NCBI RefSeq assembly: GCF_022513585.1
Contig: NZ_JAKWBF010000020.1
Span: 1-64,000, forward strand
Reading direction: 5' to 3'
DNA length: 64,000 nt
From: Gordonia gummivorans
Lineage (GTDB): Bacteria; Actinomycetota; Actinomycetes; Mycobacteriales; Mycobacteriaceae
The position numbers and the translations under genes were made by a program. Positions 16,724-24,221 of the stretch are shown piece after piece (position 1 is the stretch's first letter; every line of letters begins with the position of its first letter). The notes beneath the pieces were generated by a model. The model was given only the letters and a program-made list of their open reading frames with translations, was not told where the DNA came from and did no database searches.

Positions 16724-17902
16724 TCACGATCGTCGTAGCCCGAAGTGCGCGATCAGCCCGACCACCAGCGCCCAGAACGCGGCACCGATCCCGCCGAAGG
16801 TGACGCCCGCGGCCGCCGTGACAAATGTGAGGGCCGCGGGGATCCGGTACTCGACGTGACCCAGCGCTCCGAGCAGTGCGTTCGCGAAGGTCATCAACAG
16901 CGCCAGTCCGGCCACCGCCTCCAGCAGTCCGGCCGGCGCGATGGTGGCTATCGTGACCAGCGTTCCCGACAGCACCGCCAGGACGAGGTAGCTGATTCCG
17001 CCCGACACGCCCGCGATCCATCGCCTCGACCGATCGGCGCCCGCTTCCTCCCCGGCGGCCAACGCGGCCGACAGGGCGGCGAGGTTGTTGGCATGTCCAC
17101 CGAAGGGCGCACTGACGAGGGTGGTTGCTCCGGTCACGAGCATCGCTGCCCGCCAGGGCGTTTCGTACCCGAAGGACTTCAGTACGGCCACCCCGGGCAC
17201 GTTCTGGGACGCCATGGTGACGATGTACAACGGCACCGCGATCCCTACGATCGCCGAAAGATCGAACGACGGTGTGGTCCATGCCAGTTGGGGCCACCAC
17301 GATGTCTGACCGGCGTCGTCGTACCCGTGAATCAGCAAGTAGACGGTAATCACGACGAGTGCGGTCGCCAGGGTCAGCGGCAACGCCCACCGCGGCGCAC
17401 ATCGGGTCGCGGCGAGCCACACCAGAAGTATCGGTATGGTCAGAACAGGCTCCAGCACAAGCGATTTCATCGGAGCGAGGCACAGGGTGAGGAGCACACC
17501 GGCGAGCATCGCCTGGGCGATCGGCGTGGGGATGCGGCCGATCAACTCGCCGAGTGCCGGAACCAGGCCAGTGGCCACGATCAGCAATCCGACGACGACG
17601 AACGCTCCCACTGCCGCCGACCAGCCGCCGTGATACGACGCCCCCATCGACGCGAGCATCGCCGCTCCGGGAGTCGACCACGCCAGGGTGATCGGCCGGC
17701 GATAGACCACGCACAGCAGGGCCGTCCCGATCCCGAAGGTCACAGTGAGGGCGAGCAGCCCGGATGCCGCCTCGACCGGATCTGCTCCGACTGCCCGCAG
17801 ACCGGCCACCACGACGGCGAACGATGAGGTGAAGCCGACGAGCGCGGTGACCACACCCGCGACGATGGGTTCGCTGAGCGACGAAGGCGTGGATGTGGTC
17901 AT
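16724..17902 (-). CDS. BenE-family benzoate/H+ symporter-like transporter
   Basis: This 392-aa integral membrane protein has about 11-12 hydrophobic helices and the BenE motifs TLAWSTPGAAML and VPLYIVTMASQNVPGVAVL, plus APFGGHANNLAALSAAL. BenE transporters import benzoate with protons, but no benzoate-catabolic gene lies nearby, so the substrate is uncertain. I chose the ATG at 17902 (MTTSTPSSL); the upstream in-frame extension is not hydrophobic and not conserved. It is convergent with ppk2. Confidence 0.9.
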   Translation of the reverse strand: MTTSTPSSLSEPIVAGVVTALVGFTSSFAVVVAGLRAVGADPVEAASGLLALTVTFGIGTALLCVVYRRPITLAWSTPGAAMLASMGASYHGGWSAAVGAFVVVGLLIVATGLVPALGELIGRIPTPIAQAMLAGVLLTLCLAPMKSLVLEPVLTIPILLVWLAATRCAPRWALPLTLATALVVITVYLLIHGYDDAGQTSWWPQLAWTTPSFDLSAIVGIAVPLYIVTMASQNVPGVAVLKSFGYETPWRAAMLVTGATTLVSAPFGGHANNLAALSAALAAGEEAGADRSRRWIAGVSGGISYLVLAVLSGTLVTIATIAPAGLLEAVAGLALLMTFANALLGALGHVEYRIPAALTFVTAAAGVTFGGIGAAFWALVVGLIAHFGLRRS

Positions 17903-17941
17903 GCGGTCAGCATAGGGTGCGTCGGCACCGAAGCCGAAAGG

Positions 17942-17977
17942 CAACGGCCCCCGCGGTGAACACCGCAGGGGCCGTTG
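17942..17977 (-). terminator. Hairpin terminator after hbhA-2
   Basis: CAACGGCCCC pairs with GGGGCCGTTG around a 16-nt loop that itself contains the complementary GCGGTG/CACCGC. It lies 36 bp past the hbhA-2 stop and upstream of the BenE start. Confidence 0.7.
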
Positions 17978-17994
17978 GCTTCTGAAGTTGTGAG

Positions 17995-18026
17995 TCTTAC
18001 TTGGCCGGGGTCTTACTTGGCCGGGG
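17995..18026. repeat. 16-bp tandem duplication covering the hbhA-2 stop codon
   Basis: TCTTACTTGGCCGGGG occurs twice, back to back. The second copy contains the TAA stop and the last Pro-Ala-Lys codons of hbhA-2; the first lies in the 3' untranslated region out of frame. It records slippage in the [14 protein letters not shown] repeat. Confidence 0.8.
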
Positions 18027-18774
18027 CCTTCTTGGCCGGGGCCTTCTTGGCGGGAGCCTTCTTGGCCGGTGCCTTCTTCGCAGCCGCGATCTTCTTCGCG
18101 GGCGAGGCGTTGGCGGTACGGCCCTTGGCCTCGACGGTTCCGGCGGCGCCGCTGATCTCCTCGGCGACATCGTCGGCCTCGGACTTCAGGGTTGCACCGG
18201 CTTCCTCGATGGCGACTGCGGCGTCTTCGACCTTACCGCTCACGCGGCCGGCGATCTTGGCAGCACGGTCACCGACGAGACGAGTCTGGCTCGAGACAAC
18301 GCCCAGCGCGTCCTCGGTGAGGTCGACGGCGTCGTTGTAGGCCTTCTCCGCGCGGGTCAGGTTCTCCTGCACCACGGGGCGGGTGCGCAACTTCTCGACG
18401 GCTGCCTCGCCACGCTCGGCGAGCGAGTTGTAGAACTCGGTTGCCTTGTCCACGTAGGGATCTGCGTACTTGCGCAGCTCGTCGACGGTCAGCTTGGCGC
18501 GCAGATCCTCGACGGTCGCGGGAACTTCTTCGGGGAGTCCTTCGACGCGGGTCTTGGTCTCCTCGAACCGGGCCTGCGCAGTCTCGGGCAGCGCGGTGAA
18601 ACGGGTCTTGGCCTCTTCGTACCGGGCTTCGAGACGCGCCTGGGCGGTCTCGGCGGCCGACTCGGTGCGTTCGCGCAGGTCGGTCAGCGCTTCGGTCACC
18701 TGCTGGTAGGCGTAATCGCCTGCACCAACGGCAGCATAGAGGGGGTTTGCGTAGGTACGCTCTGCGGTGGTCAT
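18013..18774 (-). CDS. hbhA: Heparin-binding haemagglutinin-like adhesin, copy 2
   Basis: This 253-aa HbhA paralogue closely follows mycobacterial HbhA: MTTAERTYANPLYAAVGAGD, coiled-coil helices (TAQARLEARYEEAKTR...), [40 protein letters not shown] and a short Lys-rich tail ([12 protein letters not shown]) ending in TAA. The extra stretch at about 185-225 (GKVEDAAVAIEEAGATL) is acidic. I chose the ATG at 18774 with AAAGGAG upstream. The gene stands alone, 217 bp from fadB2, with a three-part operator-like box at 18932-18960. It resembles M. tuberculosis HbhA more than copy 1 does, since it lacks the 11-residue repeats. Confidence 0.92.
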   Translation of the reverse strand: MTTAERTYANPLYAAVGAGDYAYQQVTEALTDLRERTESAAETAQARLEARYEEAKTRFTALPETAQARFEETKTRVEGLPEEVPATVEDLRAKLTVDELRKYADPYVDKATEFYNSLAERGEAAVEKLRTRPVVQENLTRAEKAYNDAVDLTEDALGVVSSQTRLVGDRAAKIAGRVSGKVEDAAVAIEEAGATLKSEADDVAEEISGAAGTVEAKGRTANASPAKKIAAAKKAPAKKAPAKKAPAKKAPAK

Positions 18775-18931
18775 TGGTGGACTCCTTTGATTGTGGTCAC
18801 CAATCACGCTGCGGCAGTGGCAGTCTCGTCACACTCCGGCGTCAATGCCGGGGAAGGGAGATAGCCATCGTCAGGGGGTGAACCCGCGGCGCTCTCGGTA
18901 TTGGTGCTTCCACTACCCAGTATCCACGCCC

Positions 18932-18960
18932 TGCTAGCAAATGCAAGCAATCTGCTAGCA
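18932..18960. promoter_or_regulatory. Three-part operator-like box, copy 2 (upstream of hbhA-2)
   Basis: TGCTAGCA (18932), TGCAAGCA (18942) and TGCTAGCA (18953) are spaced 10 and 11 bp, and the outer two are self-complementary. The box matches the one at 12471-12499 in most positions. It lies 158 bp before the hbhA-2 ATG, leaving room for a promoter and leader. Confidence 0.6.
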
Positions 18961-18991
18961 GTGTGGCATAGCTCACCACCCAGGAGTCCTA

Positions 18992-19855
18992 TCAGTACTG
19001 GTAGAAGCCCCGACCGGCCTTTTTGCCCAGCCGCCCGGCCTCGACCATGCGAAGCAGTACCGGCGGCGGCGAGTACAGAGGTTCCTTGAATTCTTCGTAC
19101 ATCTTGTCGGCGATCGCCTTCACCGTATCGAGGCCGACCAGGTCGGCGAGTTTGAGCGGCCCCATCGGATGGGCACAGCCGAGCACCATCGCCTTGTCGA
19201 TGTCCTCGACGGTCGCAAATCCGCTTTCCACCATGCGAATCGCCGAGAGCAGATATGGCACGAGCAGTGCGTTGACGACGAACCCCGATCGGTCTGCCGA
19301 TCGCACCACCTGTTTGCCCAGCACGTCGTGGGCGAAGGCCTCGGCACGATTGCCGACCTCGGGGGCGGTGGCGAGCGTCGTGACCAGTTCGACGAGCGGG
19401 AGCACCGGCACCGGGTTGAAGAAGTGCAACCCGACGACGCGTCCGGCATCTTGAGTTGCCATGCCCAGCTTCATGATCGGGATCGACGACGTGTTGGAGG
19501 CGAGTACCGCCTCCGGGTCGGTGACGACCTTGTCGAGTTGCGCGAACAGCTCTGCCTTGACGTCCTCGTCTTCGACGACGGCCTCGCACACGAGTTGACG
19601 GTCGGCGAACTCGCCGAGATCCGAGGTGAATCGGAGTCGCAGCGCAGCCTGCTCGCGCTCCCGTTCGGTGAGTTTGCCGCTCGAGACTCCCCTGTCGAGC
19701 GAGCGCAGCACCCGCGTCCGTCCGGCCGCGGCGAGCTCACGAGTGGATTCGAAGACCAGCACGTCGGTGTTCGCACGCGCGCAGACCTCGGCGATCCCCG
19801 CACCCATCTGCCCCGCACCGACCACACCCACCCGCGTGATCCCGTGACTAACCAC
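18992..19855 (-). CDS. fadB2: 3-hydroxybutyryl-CoA dehydrogenase
   Basis: This 287-aa enzyme oxidises (S)-3-hydroxyacyl-CoA with NAD. It has the N-terminal Rossmann motif GVVGAGQMGAGIAEV, then NTSSIPI, the catalytic VGLHFFNPVP (His) and SGFVVNALLVPYLLSAIRM, and GCAHPMGPLKLADLVGLD in the C-terminal dimerisation domain. The GTG start has GGAG 6 nt upstream. It lies 240 bp downstream of aceA on the same strand, the same pair as icl-fadB2 in M. tuberculosis, linking fatty-acid breakdown to the glyoxylate shunt. A hairpin separates the two genes. Confidence 0.94.
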   Translation of the reverse strand: MVSHGITRVGVVGAGQMGAGIAEVCARANTDVLVFESTRELAAAGRTRVLRSLDRGVSSGKLTEREREQAALRLRFTSDLGEFADRQLVCEAVVEDEDVKAELFAQLDKVVTDPEAVLASNTSSIPIMKLGMATQDAGRVVGLHFFNPVPVLPLVELVTTLATAPEVGNRAEAFAHDVLGKQVVRSADRSGFVVNALLVPYLLSAIRMVESGFATVEDIDKAMVLGCAHPMGPLKLADLVGLDTVKAIADKMYEEFKEPLYSPPPVLLRMVEAGRLGKKAGRGFYQY

Positions 19856-19954
19856 CAGGAACTCCTAACAGCAACCAAAGACCAAACGCAACAACTGATC
19901 TCGCAAGTACATGGGTAACTCCCCGGGTACGAACAAAGCCCTCAACAAACCGAC

Positions 19955-19986
19955 AGGCGGCCCGCAACGGTAGTCGCGGGCCGCCT
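19955..19986 (-). terminator. Hairpin terminator after aceA
   Basis: AGGCGGCCCGC pairs perfectly with GCGGGCCGCCT around a 10-nt loop. It lies in the 240-bp gap between aceA and fadB2 and probably limits read-through from the strongly expressed lyase gene. Confidence 0.7.
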
Positions 19987-20078
19987 GACTGGTTCGCAAG
20001 AGCCCCGGAGAGGCGGACTAGTCCGCAGCGCAAGCCGCGAGCCGCCTGACTAGTTCGCCAAAATCCCGGAGAGGCGGA
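19976..20078. repeat. Imperfect ~60-bp tandem repeat 3' of aceA
   Basis: The block GCCGCCTGACTGGTTCGC...CCGGAGAGGCGGA (from about 19980) recurs with changes at about 20040 (GCCGCCTGACTAGTTCGCC...CGGAGAGGCGGA). Each unit can form its own GCCGCCT/AGGCGG stem, so the aceA 3' end carries two or three stacked hairpins. Confidence 0.6.
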
Positions 20079-20095
20079 ATGGAGGCGGTCCAGTT

Positions 20096-21391
20096 CTAGT
20101 GGAACTGGCCTTCTTCGGTGGAGCCCTTCAGAGCTGCAGTCGAGGTGTTGGGGTCCACGGTGGTGGCGATGCTGTCGAAGTAGCCGGCGCCGACCTCACG
20201 CTGGTGCTTGACGGCGGTGAAGCCACGCTCTTCGGCGGCCTTGAACTCGCGGTTCTGCAGGTCGACGAACGCGCTCATCTGCTCGCGTGCGTAACCGTAG
20301 GCGAGGTCGAACATGCCGTAGTTGAGCGAGTGGAAGCCGGCCAGGGTGATGAACTGGAAGGTGAAGCCCATGGCGCCGAGCTCGTTCTGGAACTTGGCGA
20401 TGGTGCTGTCGTCGAGGTGCTTGCTCCAGTTGAAGGACGGGCTGCAGTTGTAGGACAGCAGCTGGTCCGGGAACTCGGACTTGACGGCCTCGGCGAACTT
20501 GCGGGCGAGCTCGAGATCGGGGGTGCCGGTCTCCATCCAGATCATGTCGGCGTACGGAGCGTAGGACTTCGCACGCGCGATGCACGGCTCGATGCCGTTC
20601 TTGACGTTGTAGTAGCCCTCGGCGGTGCGCTCACCGGTGATGAACGGCTTGTCGCGCTCGTCCACATCGGAGGTGATGAGGGTGGCGGCCTCGGCGTCGG
20701 TGCGCGCGATGACGACGGTGGGGACACCGGCGACGTCGGCGGCCAAGCGGGCCGAGTTCAGGGTGCGGACGTGCTGCTGGGTCGGGATGAGCACCTTGCC
20801 ACCGAGGTGGCCGCACTTCTTCTCCGACGCGAGCTGATCTTCCCAGTGGGTACCGGCGGCACCCGCGGCGATCATGGCCTTCTGCAGTTCGTAGACGTTG
20901 AGGGCGCCACCGAAGCCGGCTTCACCGTCGGCGACGATCGGCACGAGCCAGTTGTCGACGGAGTCGTCACCCTCGACGCGCGAGATCTCGTCGGCGCGCA
21001 GGAGCGCGTTGTTGATGCGACGCACCACGTTCGGGACCGAGTTGGCCGGGTAGAGCGACTGGTCGGGGTAGGTGTGGCCGGAGAGGTTGGCGTCACCGGC
21101 GACCTGCCAGCCCGAGAGGTAGACGGCCTTGAGGCCTGCACGGACCTGCTGGACGGCCTGGTTACCGGTCAGCGCGCCGAGCGCGTTGATGTAGCTGCCG
21201 TCCTTCTGGTTCACGCCTTCCCACAGGATCTCGGCGCCACGGCGGGCGAGGGTGTTCTCCTCGACGACCGAACCCTGGAGCTGCGCCACCTGCTCGGCGG
21301 TGTAGTCACGCTTGACGTTGTCCCAGCGCGGGTTGCTGTCCCAGTCCTGCTGGATCTCCGCGGCGGTGCGGGGCTTTCCGACGTTGCTCAT
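20096..21391 (-). CDS. aceA: Isocitrate lyase
   Basis: This 431-aa enzyme splits isocitrate to glyoxylate and succinate, the first step of the glyoxylate shunt needed for growth on acetate and fatty acids. The catalytic loop [14 protein letters not shown] is intact, with [14 protein letters not shown], the metal-site DGEAGFGG and [10 protein letters not shown]. The length and the [15 protein letters not shown] start fit the ICL1 subgroup of Mycobacteriales. The ATG is at 21391. Upstream are two hairpins in the leader and a RamB-type site 261-272 bp from the start; ramB itself lies 1.3 kb away. Confidence 0.97.
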   Translation of the reverse strand: MSNVGKPRTAAEIQQDWDSNPRWDNVKRDYTAEQVAQLQGSVVEENTLARRGAEILWEGVNQKDGSYINALGALTGNQAVQQVRAGLKAVYLSGWQVAGDANLSGHTYPDQSLYPANSVPNVVRRINNALLRADEISRVEGDDSVDNWLVPIVADGEAGFGGALNVYELQKAMIAAGAAGTHWEDQLASEKKCGHLGGKVLIPTQQHVRTLNSARLAADVAGVPTVVIARTDAEAATLITSDVDERDKPFITGERTAEGYYNVKNGIEPCIARAKSYAPYADMIWMETGTPDLELARKFAEAVKSEFPDQLLSYNCSPSFNWSKHLDDSTIAKFQNELGAMGFTFQFITLAGFHSLNYGMFDLAYGYAREQMSAFVDLQNREFKAAEERGFTAVKHQREVGAGYFDSIATTVDPNTSTAALKGSTEEGQFH

Positions 21392-21421
21392 TGCCTACTT
21401 CGCTTTCGTTGTCCTGCTCCT

Positions 21422-21463
21422 CCCGACCGGTTCGGTCGGGACGACCCGGCGGGGCCGCCGGGT
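21422..21463 (-). promoter_or_regulatory. Twin hairpins in the aceA leader
   Basis: CCCGACCG-GTT-CGGTCGGG (21422-21440) and ACCCGGCG-GGGC-CGCCGGGT (21444-21463) are perfect adjacent stems. They end 31 bp upstream of the aceA ATG. They may act as an attenuator, a 5' mRNA stabiliser or protein-binding dyads. Confidence 0.5.
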
Positions 21464-21646
21464 ATCGGCTGACAGACATCCGACGGCGCGCTCGGGTCCG
21501 CGAGCCTTTCGGCTCAGGTGACTCAAAGCCGAACATTTGCGAAACCGACGGCATCCCTCGGTGGTGCCTGCACCTAGGGTGCCATAGGACAAACCTGCAG
21601 GTCCAATCGCTTTAGGATGCAAAAGTGGGCAAGTTTTTGACGCCGG

Positions 21647-21663
21647 TTTGCAAAGTTTGCAAA
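21647..21663. promoter_or_regulatory. RamB-type operator upstream of aceA
   Basis: TTTGCAAAGTTTGCAAA holds two overlapping TTTGCAAA palindromes, including AAAGTTTGCAAA (21652-21663). As I recall it, this is the RamB consensus from Corynebacterium aceA/aceB and mycobacterial icl promoters. A ramB gene lies at 22667. Confidence 0.75.
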
Positions 21664-21700
21664 TCTTGAGGTGTGAAGACATGGGCCCCGGACGCCAAAA

Positions 21701-21734
21701 AGTACGCGCGTACTGCGTTTTTCGCGATCGCGAA
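21701..21734. promoter_or_regulatory. Pair of perfect 14-bp palindromes
   Basis: AGTACGCGCGTACT (21701-21714) and TTCGCGATCGCGAA (21721-21734) are both perfect and separated by 6 bp. They lie between the RamB-type site and the lipoprotein gene. They could be operators or the 3' hairpins of the lipoprotein gene, which ends at 21854 on the minus strand. Confidence 0.45.
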
Positions 21735-21853
21735 GCTACCCGCGAGTACCCATCGGCGTGCGGGACACCTGGACACCGCGTCGTCCATCGGGAGGTTGGT
21801 GTGAGCATTTTCACAAGGGCGACGGTATGTCCGTCGGCCCGAGTTCCCGACGA

Positions 21854-22642
21854 TCACCGGTCGGAGTTGGTTACCTTCTGCAGCGCCTTGCCGAAGAGGT
21901 CGACAAAGCCGGCGTCGGAGAGGGGCGCGAGGCCCGGCGTCGGCGGGTTGGTTGCGCGGGATGCCTCGCCCGCGACGGTCAACTGCACGGTCACCTCTCC
22001 GGAGGACGCACGGTTGAGCAACGCGTACCCGGCGAAGCCGATCTGGGTGCGGACCCCGCGGTCGGGCAACGTGGTGGTGACCGTGGAGCGGACAAGCACG
22101 GCACGTTCACCCGAACGCAGACCACCGTCGATCGGCGGCACGGGCAGCGCGGTGTACTCGGTGACGATGCGGGTTCCCGCCAGGTTGCCCTTGGTGATGG
22201 TCGTCTCGGTCCGGGCACATCGCCCCGAGGTCGCAAAGAGATCGGCACCCAGGTCGCGCCGCTGCGTCGTCACGAGCTCCACCAGCCCCGTGTTGAGTCG
22301 ACGAGCTGCCAGGACCGCCGAGTTGTCGGCGCGCAGTTGGTCGTTCAGCGTGGCGTCGGCCGTCGGCCGGCAGAAATCGGGCGCGAATCGCGCCGTCTTG
22401 GCGTCGTCGAAGGCAACGCGATTGCTCGCGGCCAGATCGGCAACCGAGAGCGGCGTGACCACAAAACCCGGAGGAAGATCCGACGGCGCGAGGAGCAGAT
22501 CGGCCGGCGCCAATCGCCGGTCCGGCACATCGGCCGTCCGGCCGCAGCCGGCAACGACGACGAGAACAATCACGCACAGAAGGATCCGCACAATCGTCGT
22601 CCCCCTGAGCACCCGCACGCCGTCACCGTACCCTGAGAACAC
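21854..22642 (-). CDS. Putative secreted lipoprotein
   Basis: This 262-aa protein has an N-terminal hydrophobic segment ending in a lipobox (CVIVLVVVAGCG), so it is probably lipidated and surface-located. The mature part (VPDRRLAPADLLLAPSDLPPGF...) resembles mycobacterial lipoproteins with a sensor-like or PknH/DUF5642-type fold in length and style, but I cannot name the family. It has two conserved-looking Cys (DFCRPT, SGRCART). The start is uncertain within the first 18 codons. It is divergent from ramB by 24 bp, so the two genes share a promoter region. Confidence 0.75.
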   Translation of the reverse strand: MFSGYGDGVRVLRGTTIVRILLCVIVLVVVAGCGRTADVPDRRLAPADLLLAPSDLPPGFVVTPLSVADLAASNRVAFDDAKTARFAPDFCRPTADATLNDQLRADNSAVLAARRLNTGLVELVTTQRRDLGADLFATSGRCARTETTITKGNLAGTRIVTEYTALPVPPIDGGLRSGERAVLVRSTVTTTLPDRGVRTQIGFAGYALLNRASSGEVTVQLTVAGEASRATNPPTPGLAPLSDAGFVDLFGKALQKVTNSDR

Positions 22643-22666
22643 ATCCGTATTTCGAGGGCAGGCACG

Positions 22667-24094
22667 ATGACCAGGACCTACGTCGGATCACGGCTCCGAC
22701 AGCTCCGCTCCGAACGGGGGCTGTCGCAGGTCGCCCTCGCCCAGGCGCTGTCCATATCACCGTCGTACCTCAATCAGATCGAACACGACGCTCGCCCCCT
22801 CACCGCCAAGGTGCTCACCAAGATCACCGAGGCCTTCGGCGTCGACGCGGGCTTCTTCGATTCCCAGGACGACGTTCGGCTCGTGGCCGAACTCCGCGAG
22901 GTCCTGCTCGACGACGACGTCGAAGCAGCATCAGGCACGCTCGACGCCCACGAGATCAGTTCGCTCGTCACGGCCCACCCGGAGATGGCGCAGGCGATGG
23001 TCAACCTGCACCGTCGTTACCGCGTGGCCACCGATCAGCTCGCCGCGGCCACCGACGAGCGCGGCGACCGCAGTATGCGTGGCACCATCACCGCGCCCCA
23101 CGAGGAGGTTCGCGACTACTTCTCGCATCGCCGCAACTACATTCACGAACTCGACGTCGCCGCCGAGGACATGACCGCGCGCATGCGCATGCACTCGGCG
23201 GACATCCGACGCGAGATCACCAACCGGCTCGAGGCGCTGCACGGCGTCCGGATCGTGCGCCGCGTCGACCTCGGCGACTACACCCTGCACCGATACGACC
23301 CCGAGACCCGACGGCTCGAGTTCTCCGCCGCCTTGTCCGCCGGGCAGCGGACGTTCAAGCTCGCCACCGAACTCTGTTTGCTCGAGTACCGCGATCTCCT
23401 CGACGCGCTGATCGACGAGGGGAACTTCACAAGCGACGACGCCCGATCGCTCGCCATGCTCGGTCTGGCCAACTACTTCGCCGCCGCAGCCGTCCTGCCG
23501 TATACCCAATTCCATGGCGCTGCAGAGGATTTCCGGTACGACATCGAGCGGCTCTCGGCTTTCTACGCGGTGTCCTATGAAACGATCTGCCATCGACTCT
23601 CGACCCTGCAGCGGCCGAACCTTCGCGGTATCCCGTGGTCGTTCGTGCGCGTCGACCGTGCCGGGAACATGTCGAAACGACAGTCTGCCACCGGCTTTCA
23701 CTTCTCGTCGAGCGGTGGCACCTGCCCGCTGTGGAACGTGTACGAGACCTTCGCGTCGCCCGGGAAGATCTCCACGCAGGTCGCCGAGATGCCCGACGGT
23801 CGTAACTACCTGTGGGTGGCGCGCACCGTGGAGCGACGCGCTGCGCGATACGGGCAGTCCGGCAAGACCTTCGCCATCGGCCTCGGATGCGAGCTGCGCC
23901 ATGCCGGACGCGTCGTCTACTCCGACGGCCTCGAGATCGGGCCGCAGGCTCGGGTAACCCCGATCGGTGCGGGTTGTCGCGTGTGCGAACGGCTGAAGTG
24001 TCCACAGCGCGCCTTTCCTGCGCTGGGCGCACCCCTGCGGGTCCAGGAGCACCGCAGCACCGTGTCGCCGTACATGAACACCGAGATGGAGTGA
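22667..24094 (+). CDS. ramB: RamB-type regulator of acetate/propionate metabolism
   Basis: This 475-aa protein has an N-terminal XRE HTH (YVGSRLRQLRSERGLSQVALAQALSISPSYLNQIE), then an IrrE/DUF955-like middle domain and a C-terminal short-chain fatty acyl regulator domain (DUF2083) with paired Cys (GCRVCERLKCPQRAF). This is the RamB/PrpR architecture. RamB represses or activates aceA and related genes according to carbon source and binds AAAGTTTGCAAA-like sites, one of which lies upstream of aceA. In M. tuberculosis the matching gene is Rv0465c beside icl. It is divergent from the lipoprotein gene. Confidence 0.93.
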   Translation: MTRTYVGSRLRQLRSERGLSQVALAQALSISPSYLNQIEHDARPLTAKVLTKITEAFGVDAGFFDSQDDVRLVAELREVLLDDDVEAASGTLDAHEISSLVTAHPEMAQAMVNLHRRYRVATDQLAAATDERGDRSMRGTITAPHEEVRDYFSHRRNYIHELDVAAEDMTARMRMHSADIRREITNRLEALHGVRIVRRVDLGDYTLHRYDPETRRLEFSAALSAGQRTFKLATELCLLEYRDLLDALIDEGNFTSDDARSLAMLGLANYFAAAAVLPYTQFHGAAEDFRYDIERLSAFYAVSYETICHRLSTLQRPNLRGIPWSFVRVDRAGNMSKRQSATGFHFSSSGGTCPLWNVYETFASPGKISTQVAEMPDGRNYLWVARTVERRAARYGQSGKTFAIGLGCELRHAGRVVYSDGLEIGPQARVTPIGAGCRVCERLKCPQRAFPALGAPLRVQEHRSTVSPYMNTEME

Positions 24095-24104
24095 CGTACG
24101 TCAC
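24091..24104. promoter_or_regulatory. Perfect palindrome over the ramB stop
   Basis: GTGACGTACGTCAC is perfectly symmetrical and includes the ramB TGA. It lies 118 bp upstream of the first lipase ATG. An operator for the lipase gene is the simplest reading. Confidence 0.45.
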
Positions 24105-24221
24105 AATCCCGTAACGGTCGCCCGACTCAGTCGCGTGTCCCGGACGGTTGACCAGCAGATCGTCCTAGCCTCCGAGATGTGGGGCGATCGCGGGGATTTC
24201 CCACGTCAGAGGGGATTCCTC

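Larger units (their letters stand above)
21392..21853. promoter_or_regulatory. aceA upstream control region, 462 bp
   Basis: This non-coding stretch lies between aceA and the lipoprotein gene. From aceA outward it holds two 8-bp-stem hairpins (21422-21463), a TTTGCGAAA half-site (21537-21545), an overlapping pair of TTTGCAAA motifs (21647-21663) and two perfect 14-bp palindromes (21701-21734). No convincing ORF is present. The density of dyads marks it as a multi-input control region. Confidence 0.65.

Noticed and set aside
20099..21472. A plus-strand open frame of over 450 codons opposite aceA
   Set aside because: It is the reverse strand of isocitrate lyase, whose catalytic motifs are clear; the frame is explained by codon bias.
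21395..21814. A 139-codon minus-strand ORF upstream of aceA
   Set aside because: It covers the hairpins, the RamB-type motifs and palindromes, has no RBS or family match, and is best seen as control region.
24148..24171. A TTGACC ... TAGCCT promoter for the first lipase
   Set aside because: The spacer is only 12 bp, too short for a sigma-70-type promoter.
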